Below are positions 7,139 through 14,286 of a DNA stretch of 24,843 bases, piece by piece. Origin of the DNA: Nevskia sp. (GTDB taxonomy: Bacteria > Pseudomonadota > Gammaproteobacteria > Nevskiales > Nevskiaceae); contig JALNYU010000033.1 in the NCBI GenBank assembly GCA_023229645.1, forward strand, positions 1-24,843, written 5' to 3'. A program made the position numbers and the translations under genes. Every line of letters starts with the position of its first letter. Position 1 is the stretch's first letter. Below the pieces are notes generated by a model that was not told the origin of the DNA, searched no databases, and worked only from the letters and a program-made list of their open reading frames with translations.

Positions 7139-8866
7139 TCAGAATAAATTGCCGGCGCGCTGCGCCAGATGTTCGGCGACAGGGCCTAAGGCCAACGCCG
7201 GGAAATAGGTCAGCCCGCCGACGATAACGACGATTGCGACTAAGAGCGCTACGAATAAACCGCTATCGGTTGGGAATGTGCCATTTGAAGGCGGTGTATA
7301 TTTTTTTGCGGCGAGCGAGCCTGCGATCGCCAGCATCGGTACGATAACGGCGAAGCGGCCGACCAACATCGCAACGCCGAGTGTCAGATTCCAAAACGGA
7401 GTGTTCGCGCTCAAGCCGGCGAATGCGCTACCGTTATTGCCGACTGCTGAGGTGTAGGCGTACAGCATCTCGGTGAAGCCGTGGGGGCCATTGTTTGCAA
7501 GACTTTTTAGCGCGAGCGGCGAAACGCTTGCAACCGCTAGAAAGCCGAGTAAGGCCAACGGCATGCAGAGTATCGCGAGCATCGTCATCTTGATTTCGCG
7601 TGCTTCGATTTTCTTGCCGAGATATTCGGGTGTGCGTCCGACCATCAAGCCCGCAATAAAGAGGCTAATCAGCGCGAACAGCAGCATGCCGTAGAGGCCG
7701 CTGCCAACGCCGCCGAACACGACTTCTCCGAGCATGATATTGACCAGCGGGACCGCGCCCCCGAGCGCCGTGAAGCTGTCGTGCATCGCGTTTACAGCGC
7801 CGCAGGAGGCGTCGGTAGTAGCGGTTGCGAACAAGGCCGAATGGGCGATACCGAAGCGCACTTCTTTGCCTTCCATATTGCCGCCGGCTTGCATTGCGCT
7901 GGCTTGTTGATCGATCTCCATGCCTATGAATGCTGGATTGCCTTGGCTTTCGGCCCAGTAGGCGACGGCGACGCCGGCCAAGAACAGAACCGACATTGCT
8001 GAATACAGCGCCCAACCCTGCAACTCGTTCTTCGCCATGCGGCCGAAGGTATTGGTCAACGCAGCTGAAATTAGAAAGATCAGGATAAGTTGGACGAAAT
8101 CCGTTATTGCGCTCGGATTTTCGTAAGGGTGGGCAGCGTTGGCATTGAAGAAGCCGCCGCCGTTGGTGCCGAGCATTTTGATCGCCACTTGCGATGCAAC
8201 CGGGCCTTGCGCGATAACTTGCTTGGCGCCCTCCAAAGTCGTGGCCTCGGTGTAGCCATTCAAATTCTGTGGCACGCCCTGCCAGACAAAAAATAGCGCT
8301 AAAAAGACCGATAGGGGTAGTAGCACATAGAGCGTCGCACGGGTTAAGTCGACCCAGAAATTGCCGAGTGTTTGTGCGTTGCGGCGGGTAAACCCACGGA
8401 TTAGCGCGATTGCCAACGCAATGCCGGTGGCGGCAGATAGAAAGTTGTGGACGGTTAAACCCAGCATTTGCGTCAAGTACGACATCGTCGTCTCGCCGCC
8501 GTAGCTTTGCCAGTTGGTGTTGGTGACGAAGCTAATCGCCGTGTTAAAGCTGAGGTCAGCGCTTAGACCGGGCAAATACTGAGGATTCAGCGGCAGAGCG
8601 CCTTGCAGGAGTTGCAGGCCGTACAGGGTTAAATAACCGGCGAGACTGAAGCTCAGCACCGACACCGCGTAGCGCGTCCAATGCTGTTCTGCGCCGTCGT
8701 CGACGCCTGCGAGCCGATAGAAGCCGCGTTCTAAGGGACCCAATAGTCGACTTAGGAAGATCTTTTCGCCGTTTAATACCCGTTGGAGGTATCCGCCAAG
8801 CGGGCGCGTGAGCGCTGTAACGAGGGCAAAAAATAGCGCGATCTGTATCCAGCCGTTGAGCGTCAT
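7139..8866 (-). CDS. kdpA: KdpA, potassium-binding and translocating subunit
   Basis: KdpA is the channel-like membrane subunit that binds and moves potassium; it belongs to the superfamily of potassium transporters with four pore loops. The 575-aa product has about ten transmembrane segments. The four pore-loop regions are visible as TNTNWQSYGGE, GTNGGGFFNANAAHPYENP, a third with SCGAVNAMHDSF, and VGNNGSAFAGL. The ATG at 8866 follows GGAG with 7-bp spacing and begins MTLNGWIQ. An upstream in-frame GTG at 8890 would add eight residues and seems less likely. The gene lies 55 bp after kdpF and kdpB follows at once. Confidence 0.97.
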   Translation of the reverse strand: MTLNGWIQIALFFALVTALTRPLGGYLQRVLNGEKIFLSRLLGPLERGFYRLAGVDDGAEQHWTRYAVSVLSFSLAGYLTLYGLQLLQGALPLNPQYLPGLSADLSFNTAISFVTNTNWQSYGGETTMSYLTQMLGLTVHNFLSAATGIALAIALIRGFTRRNAQTLGNFWVDLTRATLYVLLPLSVFLALFFVWQGVPQNLNGYTEATTLEGAKQVIAQGPVASQVAIKMLGTNGGGFFNANAAHPYENPSAITDFVQLILIFLISAALTNTFGRMAKNELQGWALYSAMSVLFLAGVAVAYWAESQGNPAFIGMEIDQQASAMQAGGNMEGKEVRFGIAHSALFATATTDASCGAVNAMHDSFTALGGAVPLVNIMLGEVVFGGVGSGLYGMLLFALISLFIAGLMVGRTPEYLGKKIEAREIKMTMLAILCMPLALLGFLAVASVSPLALKSLANNGPHGFTEMLYAYTSAVGNNGSAFAGLSANTPFWNLTLGVAMLVGRFAVIVPMLAIAGSLAAKKYTPPSNGTFPTDSGLFVALLVAIVVIVGGLTYFPALALGPVAEHLAQRAGNLF

Positions 8867-8921
8867 GGCATTCTCCAACGCTGTGCGCACTGCTGCTGTG
8901 CTGACAAAAATAAAGAAAACA

Positions 8922-9011
8922 TCAGAATTTCTCAGGCTTCAGCAGCGCGTAGCCGAGATAGACGACGATGATGGTGACTGCGATGGCGCCGAGTAGGTGA
9001 TCGAAGTTCAT
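8922..9011 (-). CDS. kdpF: KdpF, small stabilising subunit of the Kdp pump
   Basis: This 29-aa hydrophobic peptide starts MNFDHLLGAIAV and ends YALLKPEKF. The ALL-PE-F ending is the recognised KdpF signature, and the length matches the family (about 29 aa). KdpF is a single-span membrane peptide that stabilises the KdpABC complex. It lies just upstream of kdpA on the same strand, the usual position. A 26-aa membrane peptide is encoded 9 bp further upstream. Confidence 0.93.
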   Translation of the reverse strand: MNFDHLLGAIAVTIIVVYLGYALLKPEKF

Positions 9012-9020
9012 TGTCGTGAC

Positions 9021-9101
9021 TCAAAGACGTTCGCAAAACGCGACGTAGGCAATTAGCGCAGCAAAGCTGGCGGCGCCTAATCCCAACAAGATAACGATCA
9101 T
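9021..9101 (-). CDS. 26-aa membrane peptide at the head of the kdp operon
   Basis: An ATG at 9101 opens a 26-codon frame, MIVILLGLGAASFAALIAYV then AFCERL, ending with TGA at 9021-9023. It forms one hydrophobic helix followed by a short polar tail C-E-R-L. GGCTCCGCA precedes the start, so the ribosome binding site is weak. It lies 9 bp before kdpF and downstream of the predicted KdpE operator, so it would be the first gene of the transcript. I recall similar short hydrophobic frames ending in C-[ED]-R-L upstream of kdpF in other bacteria, usually unannotated, but I cannot verify this here. The function is unknown; a small regulatory or assembly peptide of the Kdp complex is a reasonable guess. 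Confidence 0.65.
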   Translation of the reverse strand: MIVILLGLGAASFAALIAYVAFCERL

Positions 9102-9137
9102 TGCGGAGCCTCGAAGGCCGGACGATTCCGGCCGCGC

Positions 9138-9206
9138 TATTAGGCGTCTTGAGGCCGTAGGAAATCGAGATGAGCCCGCGCCCAGAAATATAAAAAACGC
9201 ATAAAG
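9138..9206 (-). promoter_or_regulatory. Predicted KdpE operator and kdp promoter
   Basis: On the minus strand, TTTATGCGTTTTTTATA (9205 down to 9189) closely resembles the E. coli KdpE target, a TTTATA block followed by a T-rich block ending TTTACA. A possible -10, TAATAG (9143 down to 9138), would put the start site near 9130 and the operator centre near -65. That matches the published E. coli position of about -71 to -55. A weak -35 (TTTCCT) lies 16 bp before the -10. The operator resemblance is seen directly; the exact promoter is inferred. Confidence 0.6.
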
Positions 9207-9337
9207 ATCGGCTGATACGTCGTCGCCTTTCTGGCGCGACGACGGACTGCAACAAAGCGTTCATCGAACTGAAACGCAGTGTTTATCCCCTGCCGCCACA
9301 GTGTTCGGCTCAAAACTGCCGCAGGAGTGGCTTAGCC

Positions 9338-10699
9338 GTGAAGAAACTAAAACGTGTGTTGGCGCTGGTCGGTATCGCCGTATTGTTGTCGCAGCCGGCG
9401 CACGCGGCGACGCCGCGATACAACTGGGTCGTGAACGAAATTTACAGCTGGAATCATCCGTTGGCCGCGACCGACAGCGCCGATCTCGCAACCAAAATGC
9501 AAACGATGAGTGCCAGTCCTTGGCTGTTTTACCGCGGCACTTCCGATATTTTCTCCCGTGATATGGCGACGCTGCCAGCTTCGGCCTACACCTCAGGCAC
9601 GACGGCCTACACCTGGCTGCAAGGCGATAGTCACCTCGGCAACTTCGGTGCTTGGCGTGATAGCAGCGGCAATTTCGCGTTTGCCGTGAACGACGCCGAC
9701 GAGGGCTATCTTGGCCAATATGTTTGGGATCTGCGGCGCTTCGTGGCAGCTGCCGTATTGGCCGGACGCGAAAACGGCTTAGCAGACGCGGACATTCGCC
9801 CCGGCTTGAACACGTTTATCGCCGAGTACGTTAGCCAAATCAGTACGTTTGCTGGCGGTACTGGCGAAAAGAGTTTTCTACTGACGACCGCCAACACCAC
9901 CGGCGTTGTCGACGATTTGATCAGTGCCGCCAAAAACGATACGCGCTCCGCACTGCTCAGCAAGTACACGACGGTGAGCGGCGGCGTACGGAAATTCCAA
10001 AGCAGCGCCGAACTGGTGACGCCCAGCGCAAGCACGTATAGCGCGATACAGGCTGCGATTCCGGCATACACGGCGACAATCGCCGCCGCTAAGCGCTACG
10101 CAGCGAGCTATTACGCAGTAAAGGATATTCGGCAGAAGCTGGGTTCCGGCGTCGGCAGTCTCGGGAAACTCCGTTATTTCATTCTGCTCGAAGGGCCTAC
10201 GACCGCGACGTCAGACGATGTCGTGATCGAGATGAAACAGGCGACGGTAAGCGCCGTGTCTCTGGCGGCGCCGGGGCAACTCTCTAGCGGCGCTTACGGT
10301 AGCCATGAAGGGAATCGCATTGCCCGGACTGCGAAAGCGCAATTGCAAAATGCTGATGTACTGGTTGGTTACGCCAGCGTTGGCACTCTGCGCTACTACG
10401 TGCATGAGCGCTCACCGTACGATGAAGGTTTTGATTACACGCAGTTGAGCAGTGCCGGTAAATTCAACACCGCGATGGCCTATTTCGGGCGGGCACTTGC
10501 CAGTGCCCACGCGTTGGCGGATCAGGATTACGACGCCGCAGTTGTGCCTTACGACATCGACACTGCGATTAAGAGTGCCGATAAAACCACCGGACTGCAG
10601 ACCGAATTGGGGGCTTTTGCATTCAGCTACGCCGACCAAGTTCGGCTGGACTGGCAGTCATTTGTTTCGGCATATAACGCTAATATCGAACTCTATTAA
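9338..10699 (+). CDS. Exported DUF2252 family protein
   Basis: This 453-aa product has a clear signal peptide: K/R-rich start, hydrophobic core LALVGIAVLL, and a likely cut after AHA at residue 23. The mature part is a DUF2252 domain. Signatures are SPWLFYRG (~60-67), GDSHLGNFG (96-104), the acidic cluster NDADEGY (118-124) and VWDLRRFVAAAVLAGR (129-144). DUF2252 has no firmly established biochemical activity. Its GD-H-GN and ND-DE pattern recalls the catalytic loops of kinase-fold phosphotransferases. The start is GTG at 9338 with GGAG about 11 bp upstream. It diverges from the kdp operon and stands alone. Export to the periplasm is unusual, since many members of the family appear cytoplasmic. 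Confidence 0.85.
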   Translation: MKKLKRVLALVGIAVLLSQPAHAATPRYNWVVNEIYSWNHPLAATDSADLATKMQTMSASPWLFYRGTSDIFSRDMATLPASAYTSGTTAYTWLQGDSHLGNFGAWRDSSGNFAFAVNDADEGYLGQYVWDLRRFVAAAVLAGRENGLADADIRPGLNTFIAEYVSQISTFAGGTGEKSFLLTTANTTGVVDDLISAAKNDTRSALLSKYTTVSGGVRKFQSSAELVTPSASTYSAIQAAIPAYTATIAAAKRYAASYYAVKDIRQKLGSGVGSLGKLRYFILLEGPTTATSDDVVIEMKQATVSAVSLAAPGQLSSGAYGSHEGNRIARTAKAQLQNADVLVGYASVGTLRYYVHERSPYDEGFDYTQLSSAGKFNTAMAYFGRALASAHALADQDYDAAVVPYDIDTAIKSADKTTGLQTELGAFAFSYADQVRLDWQSFVSAYNANIELY

Positions 10700-11205
10700 G
10701 CGCAGGTACTGATCCGCAATACGATAAATAAGGTGGGGCTTATTGACGCTGGATTGGCCGTAACGCGCCTGCTAGCGTTGTTAGGCTCGCATGCAAAAAA
10801 GCGAAAAAGCTTGCTGAGCGGTGCCGGCTTGTCGCCAGTATATAAGCAGACAATGTTCACGAAATAACAAGCGCTAGCACCGATCTTGCAGGTCTCCGTA
10901 GGGAGAAATGACTGCCAGAACAGTGACGAGTGCGTGGTGTCAGATAACCGGTGCTGTTAGGCGGATTGGTGACATTACAATTGTCGGAAATACTCTGTAT
11001 GGTCGTCGGCACGCAGAGAACACTTCTCTTACAGATTATTGGTCTGGTTGCATTTTTTAATTTATTTGCTGCCTCGCGCTGCATCAAATTCATTGAGAAG
11101 CGGAAGTGTATCGAGCGTGGTTTAGGAGATTTTATTTCTAAGCCTCCTAAAGGAAATGCAAATCGCCAAAAATTTGCTCGAAGGCTTAAGCGTGAGGAAA
11201 GCGCC
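10700..11205. other. Intergenic region without a convincing gene
   Basis: About 500 bp separates the DUF2252 gene from the next supported start. A frame open from 10951 joins the downstream gene in phase, but its first 85 codons look unlike protein and have no ribosome binding site, so I do not call it. The stretch is AT-richer than its surroundings. An 8-bp inverted repeat (TTTAGGAG at 11121-11128, CTCCTAAA at 11144-11151) could be a hairpin in the leader of the next gene pair. Two GTTAGGC heptamers (10780-10786 and 10955-10961) are noted but not taken as attC sites. Confidence 0.5.
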
Positions 11206-11427
11206 ATGATCCCGCCGAAAAATCATCCCAAGTGGGCGTCTCTGGTTAAAGGTGAAATCAAAACTCAGTTTTCAGTGTTTGCTGGCAATATGATGTTGAG
11301 TCAATGTCATCGCAAATATTCACGAGATAGTTCACCGGAATCCTTGCGCGCTTGTATAGAGGAGGCGCACGTATTCTTTACCAAGTACGAAAGCATCTAT
11401 CAGAACGAGCTTCGGGCCATTTTTTGA
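11206..11427 (+). CDS. Small conserved-looking protein paired with a FIST-like protein
   Basis: This is a 73-aa cytoplasmic protein beginning MIPPKNHPKWASLVKG. I chose the ATG at 11206 because GAGGAAA precedes it by a suitable distance. The same frame is open further upstream but looks non-coding there. The sequence is predicted to be mostly helical, with a C-terminal part SPESLRACIEEAHVFFTKYE. I do not recognise a named domain. It ends 19 bp before the ribosome binding site and start of the FIST-like gene, so the two are almost certainly co-transcribed. By that context it may be a partner of the FIST-like protein. Confidence 0.7.
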   Translation: MIPPKNHPKWASLVKGEIKTQFSVFAGNMMLSQCHRKYSRDSSPESLRACIEEAHVFFTKYESIYQNELRAIF

Positions 11428-11446
11428 GCGCAGGGAGGAGGCAACC

Positions 11447-12424
11447 ATGTTAATGACAACACAAGAAGTCGTCGCGAAAATTAAATCGGGCGCGACCCTT
11501 TATCTGGCTGGCGACGAACAACTGCTGGCGCAACTGCCGAAAGGTAATTGGATCGGCGGCACAATCCCGTACTTTATGGACACCGACGGCGGCACGTTCA
11601 GCCAGGACAAGATTTTTGTCCAGGAGCAATCTGCGCAAATTGCTTCAACGGTGATCAAAAACTACGGTATCGATGCCCTGCCGGCGATCGCCAGCGATTC
11701 CCCGGACGACGGTTTCAGCATCGTCATCATTCCCGGCATGAGCGCGGCGCACGCGCGCTACGCCGAAGACGCGCCGGATTATCCGGGCTTGTTCATGAAG
11801 CAAATCGTCGGCTGGATCGCCGGCGTCGATCTGGCGGATATCGGTAAAGTCGCGCCAAAAGTCTACAACGGTGTTACTGGCCAAGCGTTGCTGGATCAAG
11901 CTGTGGTGCTGCATGCAACGCTGCTGCCGGGCAAGATGGCTGTGGTCGGCATCGTTAATCTATTTGAACAAGGCGATGGCGACGTGCTGCGTTTCGAAAC
12001 CGATGGCTTCACGGTCGAAAACTGTTTGGTCAATGGCAAAGCGAAGAATTTCGCCGCCTATTTGGTCGATAGCGAAGTCGATACGCTACTGCCGTTGGTG
12101 GCGGATTATCACGGTGAAATGATCAACGTGAGCTTGCAGCGTATCGATTCCGATACCGGCAAAGTCGAGTTATACGCGCCGGTTTTCCGCGGCGTTGAAT
12201 ACCGCGTTGCTAAACCGGTAACGAACTACATCGAGGCATTTACGGCGCGGCTGCCGCAGAATCTCGCTCAGCCTGAATTTACCTGCAACTGCATCCTCAA
12301 CTACTTGTATTCGGGGCTTGAAGGCAAGCGGACCGGCTCGTTAACGGGGCCGGTCACATTCGGCGAGATCGCTTATCAGCTGCTGAACCAGACGTTGGTC
12401 TATTTGCAGGTGCGGGACGTCTAA
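11447..12424 (+). CDS. FIST-like protein (probably DUF6976)
   Basis: This is a 325-aa cytoplasmic protein with no signal peptide or membrane segment. The C-terminal end, GPVTFGEIAYQLLNQTLVYL, closely follows the ending of FIST C-terminal domains (a GEIA motif, then an NQTLV strand). The N-terminal WIGGTIPYFM and DGFSIVIIPGM fit the FIST N-terminal pattern. FIST proteins are proposed small-ligand sensors in signal transduction. I associate this sequence type with the uncharacterised family DUF6976, from memory. The start ATG at 11447 follows GGGAGGAGG at ideal spacing, which suggests strong translation. It follows the 73-aa gene at once. No kinase or cyclase partner is adjacent. The role is therefore inferred only at the level of ligand-binding domain. 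Confidence 0.75.
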   Translation: MLMTTQEVVAKIKSGATLYLAGDEQLLAQLPKGNWIGGTIPYFMDTDGGTFSQDKIFVQEQSAQIASTVIKNYGIDALPAIASDSPDDGFSIVIIPGMSAAHARYAEDAPDYPGLFMKQIVGWIAGVDLADIGKVAPKVYNGVTGQALLDQAVVLHATLLPGKMAVVGIVNLFEQGDGDVLRFETDGFTVENCLVNGKAKNFAAYLVDSEVDTLLPLVADYHGEMINVSLQRIDSDTGKVELYAPVFRGVEYRVAKPVTNYIEAFTARLPQNLAQPEFTCNCILNYLYSGLEGKRTGSLTGPVTFGEIAYQLLNQTLVYLQVRDV

Positions 12425-12549
12425 CCCAACGGCGGCGCCATCGCGGCGTTGCCGAATGTTGGCGGGGACGTCCGAAATAGTCGGATCGCGGTCCTTTGAG
12501 TGTCGCTGACGATGGTCTAGTCTGACGCATCAACTGGACGCGTTTGGAT

Positions 12550-13539
12550 ATGAAGCGACTCGACATCGGCATGCTGGGCTACGAAGGCGTTAACGCCGTC
12601 GATCTCGTCGGCCCGCTGGAAGCATTTTCGCAGGCGACTATTTTTGCGGCGGAAGCCGGGCGTGATTGCGGGTATCGTCTGCACGTGATCGGGCTTGACG
12701 CGCAGCCGTTTAGCGCCGAGTCGGGCGTGGTATTCATGCCGCAGTACACGCTGGCGACGGCGCCAGCACTCGATACGCTCATCGTTGCTGGTGGTAGTGG
12801 CCTCCGCTTGCCGCAGACCAATACCCGCGTCGCCCAGTGGTTGCAGACGCGCATCGGCAATACCCGTCGCGTCGCAACGATTTGTACCGGCATCTATGGC
12901 TTGGCGCCGACTGGCGCACTAGACGGCCGCAACGTCACCACACACTGGCGTTTTGCCGCCGATGTTGCGCGGCGGTTCCCAGCTCTGAAAGTCGACGGCG
13001 ATGCGCTGTTCACCAAGGATGACCCGTATTACACCTCGGCCGGCGTCACCGCTGGAATCGATCTGGCGCTGGCCTTGATCGAAGACGACCTCGGGCCGGC
13101 CATCGCGCTCGCGGTCGCGCGCGATCTCGTGGTTTATCTGAAGCGTCCAGGCAGTCAGGCGCAATATTCTGAACCGCTGCGGTTTCAGGCCAGAGCCGAT
13201 AACCGCTTCGCGGACCTAACGGCCTGGGCCAGCGCCAATCTCGACGCCGAGTTAACAATCGACACCTTGGCGGCGCGCGCCTGCCTCGGCCCGCGGCACT
13301 TCAGCCGTCGGTTTCGCGAAGCCTTCGGCTGCACGCCAGCGACGTGGGTCGACCATCTGCGTTTGACCGAAGCGCGTCAGCGGCTGGATCAAGCGGGCGC
13401 GACGGTAGAGCAAGTCGGAATTTCTGTGGGCTTCCGCAGTGCTGACGCATTCCGGCGGGCATTCGAGCGCCGTTTTGGGCTATCGCCGTCAGCGTATCAG
13501 GCGCGCTTTGGGCCGGCGCGCGCAGCCGCCGTTCGTTGA
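12550..13539 (+). CDS. GlxA-type AraC family regulator with DJ-1/PfpI domain
   Basis: The 329-aa product joins two domains. Residues ~3-190 form a DJ-1/PfpI (class I glutamine amidotransferase-like) fold, with IVAGGSGLR and the nucleophile-elbow region ATICTGIYGLA containing C112. Residues ~215-325 form an AraC-type double helix-turn-helix: LAARACLGPRHFSRRF as the first and VGISVGFRSADAFRRAF as the second, ending in LSPSAYQARF. Such proteins are cytoplasmic transcription factors whose first domain senses a ligand. I chose the ATG at 12550; a TTG two codons earlier is unlikely. The target is not evident. The next gene on the strand encodes a cytochrome P460-like protein, and a possible regulatory link is inference. 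Confidence 0.92.
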   Translation: MKRLDIGMLGYEGVNAVDLVGPLEAFSQATIFAAEAGRDCGYRLHVIGLDAQPFSAESGVVFMPQYTLATAPALDTLIVAGGSGLRLPQTNTRVAQWLQTRIGNTRRVATICTGIYGLAPTGALDGRNVTTHWRFAADVARRFPALKVDGDALFTKDDPYYTSAGVTAGIDLALALIEDDLGPAIALAVARDLVVYLKRPGSQAQYSEPLRFQARADNRFADLTAWASANLDAELTIDTLAARACLGPRHFSRRFREAFGCTPATWVDHLRLTEARQRLDQAGATVEQVGISVGFRSADAFRRAFERRFGLSPSAYQARFGPARAAAVR

Positions 13540-13561
13540 ATTAGAAAATATTTGTCGCTCA

Positions 13562-13588
13562 TTAGCGCGCATTTTTCGATGCGCGATA
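13562..13588 (+). terminator. Strong stem-loop after the AraC family gene
   Basis: The arms TTAGCGCGCAT (13562-13572) and ATGCGCGATAA (13579-13589) pair over 11 bp with one mismatch around a TTTTCG loop. It lies 23 bp after the regulator stop and 56 bp before the next start. No T tract follows, so it may end transcription poorly or act as a leader hairpin for the next gene. Confidence 0.45.
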
Positions 13589-13644
13589 AACCGCCGTGCG
13601 CCGCGTAAGCCGGCGTCGGCGCTCTATCTTCAGGAGTTCGCGTA

Positions 13645-14271
13645 ATGCGTAACGTTTGCCTTTCTATACTTAGCGCCGCTGCCGTATTCGGTTTGACTGC
13701 GGTTTCGATGGTCAACGCCGACGTGCCGCCTGCCAGCAATATCCCGGCCTATACCGCCGACGGCGGATTGCAGCCGCAGCCGCTCGCGAACTACCGCACG
13801 TGGATCTTTTTGTCGTCGGGCGTCGATATGCGTTACAGCAAAGAGGGCAGCGCGATGTCGTCATCGGTGTTCGATAACGTGTTCGTTAATCCCGAGGCGT
13901 ATCAAGCGTTCCTCGAAACCGGCACCTGGCCCGAGCAGACGATGTTGGTGCTCGAAGTACGGCAGGGCACCAGCAAGGGCTCAATAAATCAACACGGCAG
14001 CTACCAAAATGATAGCAAGCTAGGTCTTGAAGTCCATGTGAAAGATTCCAAACGCTTTCCGAGCACCGGCTGGGCTTTTTTTGACGTCGCCGAAAATGGT
14101 TCAGGGCGTTTGCTGCCGATGACCGAAGATTGCTACAGCTGCCATCGTGACCACGCGGCGGTCGACACGACGTTTGTTCAGTTCTATCCGACGCTGCTCG
14201 GCCTCGCTGAGAAGAAAGGCACGCTGAGCGCCGCGTATCGTGCCGAGCAGGCGGCGCCAGCGAAGAAATAA
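13645..14271 (+). CDS. Cytochrome P460 family c-type cytochrome
   Basis: This 208-aa exported protein has an N-terminal signal peptide (hydrophobic LSILSAAAVFGLTAVSM, cut probably after the NAD region near residue 26). The mature part has the P460 family pattern YRTWIFLSSG, FDNVFVNPEAY, TGTWPEQTML, GLEVHVKDSKRF and GWAFFD. The heme-attachment motif C163-Y-S-C166-H167 lies near the C-terminus, as in this family. P460 cytochromes are periplasmic; characterised ones oxidise hydroxylamine or handle nitric oxide with a lysine-crosslinked heme, but many relatives have unknown roles. A lysine crosslink cannot be judged from sequence alone. AGGAG precedes the ATG. The gene converges on addA with a 15-bp gap. 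Confidence 0.88.
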   Translation: MRNVCLSILSAAAVFGLTAVSMVNADVPPASNIPAYTADGGLQPQPLANYRTWIFLSSGVDMRYSKEGSAMSSSVFDNVFVNPEAYQAFLETGTWPEQTMLVLEVRQGTSKGSINQHGSYQNDSKLGLEVHVKDSKRFPSTGWAFFDVAENGSGRLLPMTEDCYSCHRDHAAVDTTFVQFYPTLLGLAEKKGTLSAAYRAEQAAPAKK

Positions 14272-14286
14272 GCCCCGGTTGATTGC

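Noticed and set aside
10780..10961. Two GTTAGGC heptamers that resemble integron core sites
   Set aside because: No matching RYYYAAC core with good pairing was found. The partial AGCACCG/CGGTGCT pairing near the second is not enough for attC, and no integrase is nearby.
10951..11205. In-frame N-terminal extension of the 73-aa protein, with a hydrophobic stretch
   Set aside because: There is no ribosome binding site and composition is unlike protein; a good GAGGAAA lies before the ATG at 11206.
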